Source: JBMOLK01 sp049325575 (GTDB taxonomy: Bacteria > Bacillota > Clostridia > Acetivibrionales > Acetivibrionaceae). Taken from it: 23,566 nucleotides of DNA. The notes below the pieces were generated by a model. The model had not been told where the DNA came from, ran no database searches, and saw only the letters and a program-made list of their open reading frames with translations. The DNA lies in contig JBMOLK010000024.1 of assembly GCA_049325575.1 (NCBI GenBank), positions 1-23,566 on the forward strand, in the 5' to 3' direction. How positions within the stretch are numbered: position 1 is the stretch's first letter; every line of letters starts with the position of its first letter. Below, one piece after another: positions 15,069 through 22,861 of the stretch. The translations under genes and the position numbers were made by a program.

Positions 15069-16646
15069 TTACTTTTGTAAAGCTTCCTTATCCTTAATCA
15101 GCTTATACTCTATAGAGTCTACCAGAGCCTGCCAGCTGGCTTCTATAATATCGGTGGAAACTCCTATGGTGGTCCAGACTTCCTTGCCGTCTGTAGATTC
15201 AATCAGAACCCTAACCTTTGCAGCAGTAGCAGAATTTGAATCCAGCACCCTAACCTTATAGTCTGTCAGCTTCATTTCACTTATCTGCGGGTAGAACCTT
15301 TCCAGTGCCTTTCTAACTGCCTTGTCAAGTGCATTCACCGGGCCGTCGCCTTCATCTGCTGTTATTTCATTTTGCCCATCCACCTTGATTTTTATCATAG
15401 CAGAAGAATTTGCACTACTTACTGACGGTTCATTAACAACAACCTTAAACTCTCCCAATTCAAAAAACTGTTGATATTTGCCCAGCACTTTCCTTATTAC
15501 CAGCTCAAATGAACTCTCGGCGCCTTCGTACTGATAGCCCTTAAACTCCAATTCTTTAAGCTTCTCAAGTATAACCTTGGTCTGCGGTGAATCCTTGGTA
15601 ATAGTATTATCAATATTATTAATTAAATTCAAGACCGCACTTCTGCCGGCAACCTCTGACATAAGGAAAAGTCTTTCATTTCCAACGGCCTCAGGGCTTA
15701 TATGCTCATAAGCAGTAGAGTTCTTGTTAACTGCATCAGCATGCATACCTGCCTTGTGGGCAAAAGCAAATCTACCCACATATGGAGCTCTTTCGTCGTG
15801 TATAACATTTGCAACCTCACTTAAATATCTGGCTGCTGCTGTAAGGTCCGATATATTCTCCTCCGGTATGCATTCATATTCTGATTTTAACTGCAGGTTG
15901 GGTATTATTGTACAAAGATTTGCATTACCGCTTCTCTCGCCAAACCCGTTCATTGTACCCTGAATCTGAACGGCCCCTGCCTGCACAGCCATTATTGAGT
16001 TGGCCACGGCCATACCTGTGTCATTATGGCAGTGGATACCTATATCTGCTTTAAATTCATTAACAACCTTTGAAGTTATTTCATAGACTTCGTTTGGAAA
16101 CGAGCCTCCATTGGTATCGCACAGGCATAAGCTGTCTGCACCTGCATCAAAGGCAGCTTTAAGTGATTTCATAGCATAGTCCGGGTTCGCCTTATACCCG
16201 TCAAAAAAATGCTCTGCATCAAAAACTACTTCCTTGTTTTTGCTCTTGAAGAAGGATATGGTATCATATATCATTTTCAAGTTTTCATCCAGTGTTGTCT
16301 TTAATATATCGGTAACATGGAAGTCCCAACTCTTACCAAATATAGCAATAGCTGGAGTATCAGCCTTTAAGAGCGACTTTACATTTGCATCCTCATCTAC
16401 AGGAATATTCACTCTTCTAGTACTTCCGAAAGCAATTACCTTGGCATGCTTTAGCTTAATCTTTCCCACACGTTCAAAAAACTCCAAATCCTTGGGGTTT
16501 GATCCGGGATTACCAGCCTCAATATAGCTTACACCAAGCCTATCAAGCCTATCAACAATTTTAAGCTTATCTTCAACACTAAAGGAAATGCCCTGTGCCT
16601 GTGCACCATCTCTTAAAGTTGAATCGTATATCAATACCTTCTTCAT
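15069..16646 (-). CDS. cimA: (R)-citramalate synthase CimA
   Basis: CimA condenses acetyl-CoA with pyruvate to citramalate, the entry to threonine-independent isoleucine synthesis. The 525-residue protein has the DRE-TIM signature YDSTLRDGAQAQGISFS at the N-terminus and the metal-binding HxH in IGIHCHNDTGMAVANS at about 200-215. A C-terminal LeuA-type allosteric domain includes the GDGPVNALDKAV motif and ends in WTTIGVSTDIIEASWQALVD. The GAQAQG form and the IEAGNPGSNPKDLEFF segment are typical of the CimA subgroup and distinguish it from LeuA, which is encoded just upstream. It follows leuA by 106 nt on the same strand, in the T-box-controlled operon. Isoleucine feedback regulation is likely from the C-terminal domain. 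Homocitrate synthase is a less likely alternative. Confidence 0.92.
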   Translation of the reverse strand: MKKVLIYDSTLRDGAQAQGISFSVEDKLKIVDRLDRLGVSYIEAGNPGSNPKDLEFFERVGKIKLKHAKVIAFGSTRRVNIPVDEDANVKSLLKADTPAIAIFGKSWDFHVTDILKTTLDENLKMIYDTISFFKSKNKEVVFDAEHFFDGYKANPDYAMKSLKAAFDAGADSLCLCDTNGGSFPNEVYEITSKVVNEFKADIGIHCHNDTGMAVANSIMAVQAGAVQIQGTMNGFGERSGNANLCTIIPNLQLKSEYECIPEENISDLTAAARYLSEVANVIHDERAPYVGRFAFAHKAGMHADAVNKNSTAYEHISPEAVGNERLFLMSEVAGRSAVLNLINNIDNTITKDSPQTKVILEKLKELEFKGYQYEGAESSFELVIRKVLGKYQQFFELGEFKVVVNEPSVSSANSSAMIKIKVDGQNEITADEGDGPVNALDKAVRKALERFYPQISEMKLTDYKVRVLDSNSATAAKVRVLIESTDGKEVWTTIGVSTDIIEASWQALVDSIEYKLIKDKEALQK

Positions 16647-16752
16647 TGCCTACATCCTTCCTCACAAATCTATTAGTTTATATTACTGCCCAAGTTATAC
16701 AATAATCAATTCAAAGCAATAATTCAAGTCTTATGTTACTGTATTAGTATAT

Positions 16753-18288
16753 TTAATCGTTTGTGATTTTATCCTCGCCTATCTCGCTGATTGCCCTGTT
16801 AATAGCATTCAAATAAGCTTTCACACTGGCCTCAATTATATCTGTGCTTACACCTCTGCCCACGAAAATCTTGCTGTCCTTGGAAATCCTCACAGTAACC
16901 TCACCAAGTGCGTCCTTTCCTTCGGTTACTGCCCTTAAGTTATAGTCTTCCAACTTAAAGCTTATGCCCACAGCTCTTTCCATTGCATTAAATGCAGCAT
17001 CTACAGGTCCGTCACCAGTTGCGGCCTCTGTTATAACTTCCTCGTTTCTCTTAAGGCTTATTGTGGAAGTTGCAACACTCTTATTGCCGCTGGTTATCTG
17101 GAAGCTGTCCAGTTCAAATATTTCAGGCACTTCCGATACCTTTTCCTCAACCAGAGCTTCTATATCTCTGTCAAGGACTACCTTCTTTTTATCAGCCAGG
17201 CTCTTAAACTTCTCAAAAGCCTTCTGAATCTCTTCTGATGTTAAGGATGTATAACCCAATTCCTTAAGCCTTTCTTCAAAGGCATGCCTTCCTGAAAGCT
17301 TTCCTAATACCATTCTGTTTTGTGCCAGGCCTATGGACTCAGGCTTCATTATCTCGTAGGTGCTCTTTTCGGATAATACACCATGCTGGTGGATTCCCGA
17401 TTCGTGAGCAAATGCATTTGCGCCTATGATTGCTTTATTGGGCTGAACCGTAATACCGGTCAAGCTGCTGACAAGCTTGCTGCTTCTATATATTTGGGTT
17501 GTATCAATCTTATGGTTTATATTATAGAAGTCCCTTCTTGTCTCGATACCCATTATAATCTCTTCAACTGCCGCATTTCCAGCCCTCTCGCCCAAACCAT
17601 TGATAGTACACTCAACCTGTGTAGCTCCGTTTTGTATTGCAGCAAGAGAGTTGGCTACAGCAAGCCCCAGGTCGTTGTGGCAGTGGACACTGATATCTGC
17701 TTTATCACTGTTACTGACGTTTTCCTTGATAGACTTGATTAAACTTCCAAACTCAGCAGGCGTTGTATAACCTACCGTGTCTGGAATATTCACAACGGTA
17801 GCTCCAGCCTTTATTACTTCCTCAACAACCCTGAATAAAAACTCCGGTCTGGTACGGCTGGCATCTTCTGCTGAAAACTCAACATCAGAGCAGTATTTCT
17901 TTGCGTACTTAACCATTGCAATAGCTCTTTCCAGCACTTCCTCTTCAGACATCTTAAGCTTATACTTCATGTGAATGTCTGAAGTTGCAATAAAGGTATG
18001 AATCCTGGGACTTTGAGCCCCTTTTACCGCTTCCCATGCCCTGTCTATATCTTTTTCTACTGCTCTGCAAAGACTGGCAATAGTAACATTCTTAATATTC
18101 TCTGCCACTGCTTTTACAGCTTCAAAATCACCGGGTGATGCAATTGCAAATCCTGCTTCAATTACATCAACTCCCAACCTTTCCAGCTGCCTTGCTATTT
18201 CAAGCTTTTCATGAATATTTAAATTAACTCCAGGGGTTTGCTCCCCATCTCTTAAAGTTGTGTCAAATATTTTTATTCTATCAGGCAT
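16753..18288 (-). CDS. leuA: 2-isopropylmalate synthase LeuA
   Basis: LeuA condenses acetyl-CoA with 2-oxoisovalerate, the first committed step to leucine. The 511-residue protein has the signature FDTTLRDGEQTPGVNLN at the N-terminus, the metal-binding ISVHCHNDLGLAVANS at about 200-215, and the NGLGERAGNAAVEEI block. A full C-terminal regulatory domain contains TGDGPVDAAFNAMERAVG and ends in GRGVSTDIIEASVKAYLNA. Length and motifs match bacterial LeuA. AGGAGG precedes the ATG at 18288. Upstream there is a 212-bp gap after ilvC holding a GC-rich structured element; downstream is cimA. The rest of the leucine pathway (leuB, leuC, leuD) and ilvD are not in the window. Confidence 0.96.
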   Translation of the reverse strand: MPDRIKIFDTTLRDGEQTPGVNLNIHEKLEIARQLERLGVDVIEAGFAIASPGDFEAVKAVAENIKNVTIASLCRAVEKDIDRAWEAVKGAQSPRIHTFIATSDIHMKYKLKMSEEEVLERAIAMVKYAKKYCSDVEFSAEDASRTRPEFLFRVVEEVIKAGATVVNIPDTVGYTTPAEFGSLIKSIKENVSNSDKADISVHCHNDLGLAVANSLAAIQNGATQVECTINGLGERAGNAAVEEIIMGIETRRDFYNINHKIDTTQIYRSSKLVSSLTGITVQPNKAIIGANAFAHESGIHQHGVLSEKSTYEIMKPESIGLAQNRMVLGKLSGRHAFEERLKELGYTSLTSEEIQKAFEKFKSLADKKKVVLDRDIEALVEEKVSEVPEIFELDSFQITSGNKSVATSTISLKRNEEVITEAATGDGPVDAAFNAMERAVGISFKLEDYNLRAVTEGKDALGEVTVRISKDSKIFVGRGVSTDIIEASVKAYLNAINRAISEIGEDKITND

Positions 18289-18361
18289 ACCTATACCTCC
18301 TATTTACACAAATCAATCTCATATTTATAAATATCTTTTTTATCTTTATATATGTTTATTT

Positions 18362-18451
18362 GGTTAGGGCTTCAGGACAAAACAGGTGTGGCGGGTAAAT
18401 GGGGCGCGCCATATCCATATGACCCGCCTGACCCATTTATTCTTTCTAACC
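18362..18451 (-). repeat. GC-rich interleaved inverted-repeat element between ilvC and leuA
   Basis: This 90-bp block is GC-rich against AT-rich flanks and carries nested and interleaved inverted repeats. The outer arms are GGTTAG (18362-18367) and CTAACC (18446-18451). Inside are GGCGGGT (18390-18396) with ACCCGCC (18422-18428), and AAATGGG (18397-18403) with CCCATTT (18432-18438). The two inner pairs alternate, so they could form a pseudoknot or two exclusive hairpins. The palindrome GGCGCGCC lies at 18403-18410. It could be an RNA control element in the ilvC-leuA transcript or a small repeat-type mobile insertion. No T-run follows, so it is not a normal terminator. A 26-codon minus-strand frame runs through it without a good ribosome site. 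Confidence 0.55.
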
Positions 18452-18500
18452 GTACCAAAATTATCTTTATCTATAGCTTTAATTTACAAAGTAGTATATA

Positions 18501-19496
18501 TTATTTCTTAAGCCAGCTCATCATCTTTCTAAGCTCTGCTCCTACCTTTTCAACCTGGTGCTCAGTTTCATTTCTCCTCATTGCAAGGAAGTTTGCCCTT
18601 CCGCCTGACTTATTCTCGGAAATCCAGTTTGAAGCAAACTTACCGCTCTGTATTTCTTCCAGAACCTTCTTCATTTCTTTCCTGGTTTCATCTGTTATTA
18701 TTCTCTTACCTGTCACATAATCCCCATATTCTGCAGTATCACTGATTGAATACCTCATATATGAGAAGCCGCCCTGATTTACAAGGTCTATAATAAGCTT
18801 CATCTCATGTACACACTCAAAATACGCTATTTCAGGCTGGTATCCAGCATTTACGAGAGTTTCAAAACCGGCTTTCATAAGCTCGGTAACGCCGCCGCAA
18901 AGAACTGCCTGCTCACCGAAAAGATCTGTTTCGGTTTCTTCTCTAAATGTAGTTTCAAGAATTCCTGCTCTGCCTGCGCCTACTCCTGAAGCATAAGCAA
19001 GTGCATAATCCTTGGCCTTGCCTGAAGCATCCTGGTAAACAGCAAAAAGTGCAGGTACTCCTCTTCCTTCCTTATACTGGGTTCTTACAGTGTGACCCGG
19101 TCCTTTAGGAGCTACCATGATAACATCTACGTTTGAAGGAGGAACTATTTGATTGAATGTGATGTTAAAGCCGTGGGCAAACATAAGTACATTTCCTTCT
19201 TCAAGATATGGCTTGATGCTCTCTTCATAGATTTCAGGCTGAACCTGGTCGGGAACAAGCATCATAATTATTTCTGCAGCCTTTGCCGCTTCAGCAGTAT
19301 CAAGTACTTTAAGGCCGTCTTCAACAACCTGCTGTCTTCTAGCTGAAGTCGGTGTAAGACCTACCACAACATTAACGCCGCTGTCCTGCAAATTCTGTGC
19401 ATGTGCGTGTCCTTGACTTCCATATCCTATAATCGCAACTGTTTTACCTTTTAATAAACCTAAATTACAATCACTGTCATAATACATTTTAGCCAT
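18501..19496 (-). CDS. ilvC: Ketol-acid reductoisomerase IlvC
   Basis: IlvC isomerises and reduces acetolactate or acetohydroxybutyrate using NAD(P)H and Mg2+. The 331-residue form starts MAKMYYDSDCNLGLLKGKTV, has the Rossmann motif GYGSQGHAHAQNL and the conserved VAPKGPGHTVR. The metal ligands lie in ETDLFGEQAVLCGG and ECVHEMKLIIDL. The start is taken at 19496, because GAGGAGTG lies 8 nt upstream at the end of ilvN and the length is then the family norm; an ATG 21 bp earlier overlaps ilvN. The cofactor loop reads VGLTPTSARRQQ, which is not the commonest form; the Arg pair would suit NADPH, but this is a guess. It follows ilvN by 7 nt. Confidence 0.96.
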   Translation of the reverse strand: MAKMYYDSDCNLGLLKGKTVAIIGYGSQGHAHAQNLQDSGVNVVVGLTPTSARRQQVVEDGLKVLDTAEAAKAAEIIMMLVPDQVQPEIYEESIKPYLEEGNVLMFAHGFNITFNQIVPPSNVDVIMVAPKGPGHTVRTQYKEGRGVPALFAVYQDASGKAKDYALAYASGVGAGRAGILETTFREETETDLFGEQAVLCGGVTELMKAGFETLVNAGYQPEIAYFECVHEMKLIIDLVNQGGFSYMRYSISDTAEYGDYVTGKRIITDETRKEMKKVLEEIQSGKFASNWISENKSGGRANFLAMRRNETEHQVEKVGAELRKMMSWLKK

Positions 19497-19503
19497 TAAG
19501 ATT

Positions 19504-20016
19504 TCACTCCTCATCATTATTCTTTACTTTTATATATTTGTTGCCTCTTTCGATGGCAATTGTACCTGTTCTTACAATTTCCTTTATGCCAAACTGCTTT
19601 AGCATATCCTCCAAAGCAGCTACCTTCTCTGTGCCTCCGGATATTTCTATGGTCAGCGTATTTTTAGAGACATCTACTATCTTGGCTCTGAAAATTTCAA
19701 CAATCTGAATTATTTCAGCTCTTGTGGAAGCAGTGGCACTAACCTTGATAAGCGCAAGCTCTCTGCTTACGGAATCTCCCTTGTCAAGCTGCTTTATCTT
19801 TATCACATCCACAAGCTTGTTAAGCTGTTTGCCTACCTGCTCAACTATATAGTCATCACCGTCAACTACAATGGTCATCCTTGAAACATCAGGGTTTTCA
19901 GTGACACCTACAGCAAGGCTGTCAATATTAAATCCTCTTCTGCTAAACAAACCGGCTACCCTTGATAGAACACCGGGATGGTTTTCAACCAAAACCGATA
20001 ACGTATGCTTTGCCAT
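19504..20016 (-). CDS. ilvN: Acetolactate synthase small regulatory subunit IlvN/IlvH
   Basis: This subunit activates the catalytic IlvB subunit and confers valine feedback inhibition. The 170-residue product has an N-terminal ACT domain, HTLSVLVENHPGVLSRVAGL followed by FSRRGFNIDSLAVG. Its C-terminal domain ends in EDMLKQFGIKEIVRTGTIAI. The start is placed at the ATG at 20016, because GGGAGG lies 7 nt upstream. An ATG 15 bp earlier is itself part of that ribosome site, so is unlikely to be used. It sits 83 nt after ilvB and 7 nt before ilvC. IlvN and IlvH names are both used for clostridial versions. Confidence 0.95.
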   Translation of the reverse strand: MAKHTLSVLVENHPGVLSRVAGLFSRRGFNIDSLAVGVTENPDVSRMTIVVDGDDYIVEQVGKQLNKLVDVIKIKQLDKGDSVSRELALIKVSATASTRAEIIQIVEIFRAKIVDVSKNTLTIEISGGTEKVAALEDMLKQFGIKEIVRTGTIAIERGNKYIKVKNNDEE

Positions 20017-20099
20017 TTTATAACCTCCCATATATTAAAATTGAAATCAAGACTTAAAAAATAAACTAATATGGTATTATGCAATTATTTATCGTGAGT

Positions 20100-21728
20100 C
20101 TATAATGTTGATTCTTCCGGGCTTACTATGCATTCAAGGAGGTAAGAGCTGTCATCCGAAAGCATTTCCTTTAATGCTTCCTCTACTTTTGAATTATTAT
20201 CTATTCTTTTACCCTTAAACCCATATGCTTCAAACAGCTTTATAAAGTCTGGATTTTCATCAAGAAATACCTGGGAATAACGCCCGCAGTACTTTAACTT
20301 CTGCAGTTCGCGCACCATTCCAAGCCTTGAATTATTAAATAAAAGCACCTTAATGCCTAGTTTATTCTGTTTTATAGTCCCAAGCTCCTGCATGGACATT
20401 TGGAAACTTCCGTCACCGCTTACTGCAATTACCTTGGAGCCGGGAGATCCTATTTTAGCTCCTACTGCCGATGGCAGCCCGTATCCCATGGTACCCATAC
20501 CGCCTGATGTTATAAACATCCTTGGCTTCTTTACCCCGAAGTAATTTGCAGCCCAAATCTGGTTTTGACCGACTTCAGTGGTTATTATGGCTTTATCATC
20601 CACAAGCTTTGACAGTAGGGACAATACATACTTTGGATTAACGTAATCTTCATTGGCATCTGGATTAATTTTTAATGGATGTTCCTCTTTTTTCTTCTTA
20701 ATCGTATCAATCCATTCATCTATATCGCCTTTTTCAGAAACCTCTACAAGCTCCTTCAATATCTGCTTTACATCCCCCACAACAGGTATTGATACCTCAA
20801 TATTCTTCCCGATCTCCGCAGGGTCGATATCAATATGAACTATACGGGTTTTCTTTGCGATCTGGTTTGGCGTACTCATAGCTCGGTCTCCAACCCTGGC
20901 ACCCATGATAATTAAAAGGTCTGCGTTATGAACGGCATAATTTGCAGTATATACGCCATGGGTTCCCAGCATCCCCAAGTTTAATTCATGCTCGTAAGGA
21001 ATGGCCCCTATACACATGAGAGTAGTAGTTACAGGTATGCTGCACTTTTCCGCAAGCTTTATAAGCTCCTGGGATGCATTTGCATTTATTATACCGCCGC
21101 CTGCACATATTACAGGCCTTTTTGCCTTTGATATGACCTCTGCCACTTTCTTTATTTGAAGAGAATGGCCCTTGTAACTGGGCTTATAACCTTTTATATC
21201 AACATTCTTCGGATACTCAAACTTTATTTCATGGGTTTGTATATCCATCGGTATATCTATAACAACAGGACCCGGTCTTCCGGTAGATGCTATATAAAAC
21301 GCCTCTTTTATTACCCTTGGAAGGTCTTTTGCATCTTTTACAAGATAGCTGTGCTTGCAAAAAGGCGCAGTTGCACCGGTTATATCAGCTTCCTGGAACA
21401 CGTCTCTGCCTATCAGGTCTGATGACACCTGCCCCGTAATTGCTACCATAGGGATAGAATCCATGTATGCTGTCGCAATGCCTGTAATAAGATTAGTAGC
21501 CCCAGGTCCTGATGTTGCAACGCATACCCCCACTTTTCCCGTTACCCTGGCATAACCACTGGCTGCATGAGCAGCCCCTTGTTCGTGTCTTGTGAGTATA
21601 TGTTTTATATCAGACTCCAACAGGGCATCATAAAATGGACATATAGCCGCTCCCGGATAGCCAAAAATTACATCTACCTTTTCATTTTCTAAAGCTTTTA
21701 TAATAGCCTGTGCGCCTGTAAGCTTCAT
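20100..21728 (-). CDS. ilvB: Acetolactate synthase large catalytic subunit IlvB
   Basis: IlvB is the thiamine diphosphate enzyme joining two pyruvates to acetolactate, or pyruvate and 2-oxobutyrate for isoleucine. The 542-residue protein has the N-terminal GYPGAAICPFYDAL and the catalytic Glu in LTRHEQGAAHAASGYARV. It also carries the ATSGPGATNLITGIATAYMD segment and, near the C-terminus, the TPP/Mg motif GDGSFQMSMQELGTIKQNKL with LLFNN. AAGGAG lies 8 nt before the ATG at 21728. It is the first gene after the T-box leader and therefore the first of the operon. Length and motifs fit an anabolic synthase with an IlvN partner, encoded next, and not a catabolic AlsS. Confidence 0.96.
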   Translation of the reverse strand: MKLTGAQAIIKALENEKVDVIFGYPGAAICPFYDALLESDIKHILTRHEQGAAHAASGYARVTGKVGVCVATSGPGATNLITGIATAYMDSIPMVAITGQVSSDLIGRDVFQEADITGATAPFCKHSYLVKDAKDLPRVIKEAFYIASTGRPGPVVIDIPMDIQTHEIKFEYPKNVDIKGYKPSYKGHSLQIKKVAEVISKAKRPVICAGGGIINANASQELIKLAEKCSIPVTTTLMCIGAIPYEHELNLGMLGTHGVYTANYAVHNADLLIIMGARVGDRAMSTPNQIAKKTRIVHIDIDPAEIGKNIEVSIPVVGDVKQILKELVEVSEKGDIDEWIDTIKKKKEEHPLKINPDANEDYVNPKYVLSLLSKLVDDKAIITTEVGQNQIWAANYFGVKKPRMFITSGGMGTMGYGLPSAVGAKIGSPGSKVIAVSGDGSFQMSMQELGTIKQNKLGIKVLLFNNSRLGMVRELQKLKYCGRYSQVFLDENPDFIKLFEAYGFKGKRIDNNSKVEEALKEMLSDDSSYLLECIVSPEESTL

Positions 21729-21747
21729 AATTTAACTCCTTATTTAT

Positions 21748-21796
21748 AAAATTAAACCCCTCATCACTGCAAACAGATATTTGCAGGGACGAAGGG
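21748..21796 (-). terminator. T-box-controlled attenuator terminator
   Basis: On the minus strand CCCTTC at 21796 starts a long hairpin. CTGCAAA pairs with TTTGCAG around a short loop, CCCT pairs with AGGGG, and a T-rich run, TTTAATTTT, follows. It overlaps the 3' arm of the T-box antiterminator region and lies 20 nt before ilvB. It would stop transcription when charged tRNA is plentiful. Confidence 0.85.
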
Positions 21797-22042
21797 ATCG
21801 CATCCTACGTGGTACCACCCTGATTTTGACACACCGCTGCCGGTATGACCTCAGTGAGCATAATGAGTATATGCCCCAACTATAACGTAGTTATCGTCAT
21901 TGCCTACTATTACTTCAGCAATGAAGCTCCGGAACGAGTCATACATGCACATCATGCGCTGATTCTCACCAACCACCAGCTCTCTTGGGCAATCAAATGC
22001 ATCTTTATTCCTTCATAGCATCAGCTATTTAAGTATAATTGA
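21748..22042 (-). promoter_or_regulatory. T-box riboswitch leader of the ilv-leu operon, probable Leu specifier CTC
   Basis: The leader RNA senses uncharged tRNA and lets transcription pass into ilvB. The T-box core AGGGTGGTACCACG is at 21821-21808 on the minus strand. Stem I includes AGAGAGCTGGTGGTTGGTGA at about 21986-21967. The base of stem I pairs GGAA with TTCC. The 3' side of the specifier loop reads GTATGACTCG, where CTC (21938-21936), followed by a purine, is the best specifier: leucine. An antiterminator/terminator switch follows. A promoter with a 17-bp spacer lies just upstream. The specifier choice is by loop position and operon content, so is less certain than the T-box itself. 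Confidence 0.93.
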
Positions 22043-22047
22043 TAAAT

Positions 22048-22076
22048 ATTTTACCAGCGTACCAGAGTAAAGTCAA
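22048..22076 (-). promoter_or_regulatory. Promoter of the ilv-leu-cimA operon
   Basis: On the minus strand TTGACT (22076-22071) is followed after 17 bp by TAAAAT (22053-22048). This is a near-consensus sigma-A promoter placed just upstream of the T-box stem I, so initiation should be about 22041. Confidence 0.75.
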
Positions 22077-22170
22077 CATGTTTTTTGTTATATAAATTTT
22101 GAATTTTTAACGTTTCCTATTGTAATAAATTACCATGCGTTATATGGTGTCTTTTCTACATTTTATAACC

Positions 22171-22464
22171 CTAAATATAGACTTTATTTTCATTTTTACC
22201 CTCTATTTTACCTATACCATAACCATAACAAAAGGACTGGTACATGCTTGACACAATGAGGGCGCTCAAATATTCCCTCTCCTCCTTATCAAGTCCTCTA
22301 TCCATTACCTTTATAAAGTTTTTGGTCTTATCACCTGCAATAAGCTTCATGGCTTCCCTGGTTCCGGTAAGCTCATGCTCCAGCTTGCTTCTGGCTTGCT
22401 TTAAGTATTCCTTTATAACCTTTTCAAAATTATTAGTCTCGTAAAATTTCTTATTTGTACTCAT
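22171..22464 (-). CDS. Small hypothetical protein upstream of the ilv operon
   Basis: The 97-residue product is not recognised. It is highly charged and mostly helical, begins MSTNKKFYETNNFEKVIKEY, and has a possible coiled region around KQARSKLEHELTGTREAMKL. The C-terminal part (YLSALIVSSMYQSFCYGYGI) is more hydrophobic but too polar for a membrane helix. The ATG at 22464 is chosen because GAGG with a 7-nt spacer precedes it. An ATG 72 bp upstream has no ribosome site and would add residues of poor composition. It is transcribed in the same direction as the ilv operon but is separated from it by the T-box promoter, so it is probably its own unit. No promoter was fixed. Confidence 0.72.
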   Translation of the reverse strand: MSTNKKFYETNNFEKVIKEYLKQARSKLEHELTGTREAMKLIAGDKTKNFIKVMDRGLDKEEREYLSALIVSSMYQSFCYGYGIGKIEGKNENKVYI

Positions 22465-22679
22465 ATCTATTCCTCCCCGGTATTTTCCATTAGTGTGTAA
22501 GAAAGATCGTCTAAGTGTAATTCTTTCCACTTTCATATAAAAGATATACAGGTGAGGGAAATTTTAATCTATAGTGGTAAAATAAAGAAGTTATTGTTAA
22601 AATAGTATTAGTGCAGCAGCTGCTATCACAAAGTCCTTTATGTGAGGATCATACTCATAAAGGATTAGTTATAGCTTAA

Positions 22680-22703
22680 TTATACGAACAAAAGTTCGTA
22701 TAA
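22680..22703. promoter_or_regulatory. LexA-like operator A in a 24-bp perfect inverted repeat
   Basis: TTATACGAAC and GTTCGTATAA form a perfect 10-bp inverted repeat around AAAA. The centre, CGAACAAAAGTTCG (22685-22698), matches the Gram-positive LexA (SOS) box pattern GAAC-N4-GTTC. On the minus strand a TATAAT hexamer (22684-22679) abuts it. It may also form an RNA hairpin, but no T-run makes it a terminator. Confidence 0.5.
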
Positions 22704-22725
22704 GAATTAAAAATGAATGCTTAAA

Positions 22726-22739
22726 CGAACTTTTGTTCA
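22726..22739. promoter_or_regulatory. LexA-like operator B
   Basis: CGAACTTTTGTTCA is the same motif as site A in inverted orientation, with one outer base changed. The centres of A and B are 41 bp apart, close to four helical turns, so bound dimers would lie on the same face. Confidence 0.45.
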
Positions 22740-22756
22740 GAGATAAGTAGATATAT

Positions 22757-22808
22757 GGAATTCCCTGCGTTACCTCGACATCGTGTCTCGGATTTGTCTG
22801 GGTATTCC
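22757..22808. repeat. Hairpin with GGAATTCCC / GGGTATTCC arms
   Basis: A 9-bp inverted repeat with one mismatch brackets about 34 bp of locally GC-richer sequence containing a small GACA-TCG-TGTC hairpin. It lies between LexA-like sites B and C. Function is unknown; a structured RNA 5' end or a repeat remnant is possible. Confidence 0.4.
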
Positions 22809-22825
22809 CCCGTAGATTTCTTGCT

Positions 22826-22837
22826 TAACAAAAGTTC
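22826..22837. promoter_or_regulatory. Degenerate LexA-like site C
   Basis: TAACAAAAGTTC keeps the AAAA core and one full half-site of operators A and B, with one base changed in the other half. It lies 24 bp before the start of the small plus-strand gene at 22862, a suitable place for a repressor. Confidence 0.3.
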
Positions 22838-22861
22838 AATATTATGACCTGATTTGGGAGA

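Larger units (their letters stand above)
22465..22861. other. Regulatory and hairpin-rich intergenic region
   Basis: This 400-bp gap between two divergent small genes has no gene I can support. It contains a palindrome AGCAGCTGCT (22615-22624), an 8-bp hairpin CCTTTATG/CATAAAGG (22636-22662), three related GAAC-N4-GTTC sites (listed separately), and a GC-richer hairpin at 22757-22808. The density of symmetrical elements is high for a short intergenic stretch. Confidence 0.6.

Noticed and set aside
18403..18421. AscI (GGCGCGCC) and NdeI (CATATG) sites close together, hinting at vector or cloning sequence
   Set aside because: They fall inside a larger natural set of inverted repeats and flanking sequence is ordinary host DNA; coincidence is the simpler reading.
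18352..18720. Plus-strand frame of 122 codons from the structured element into ilvC
   Set aside because: Runs antisense to ilvC and has no ribosome site.
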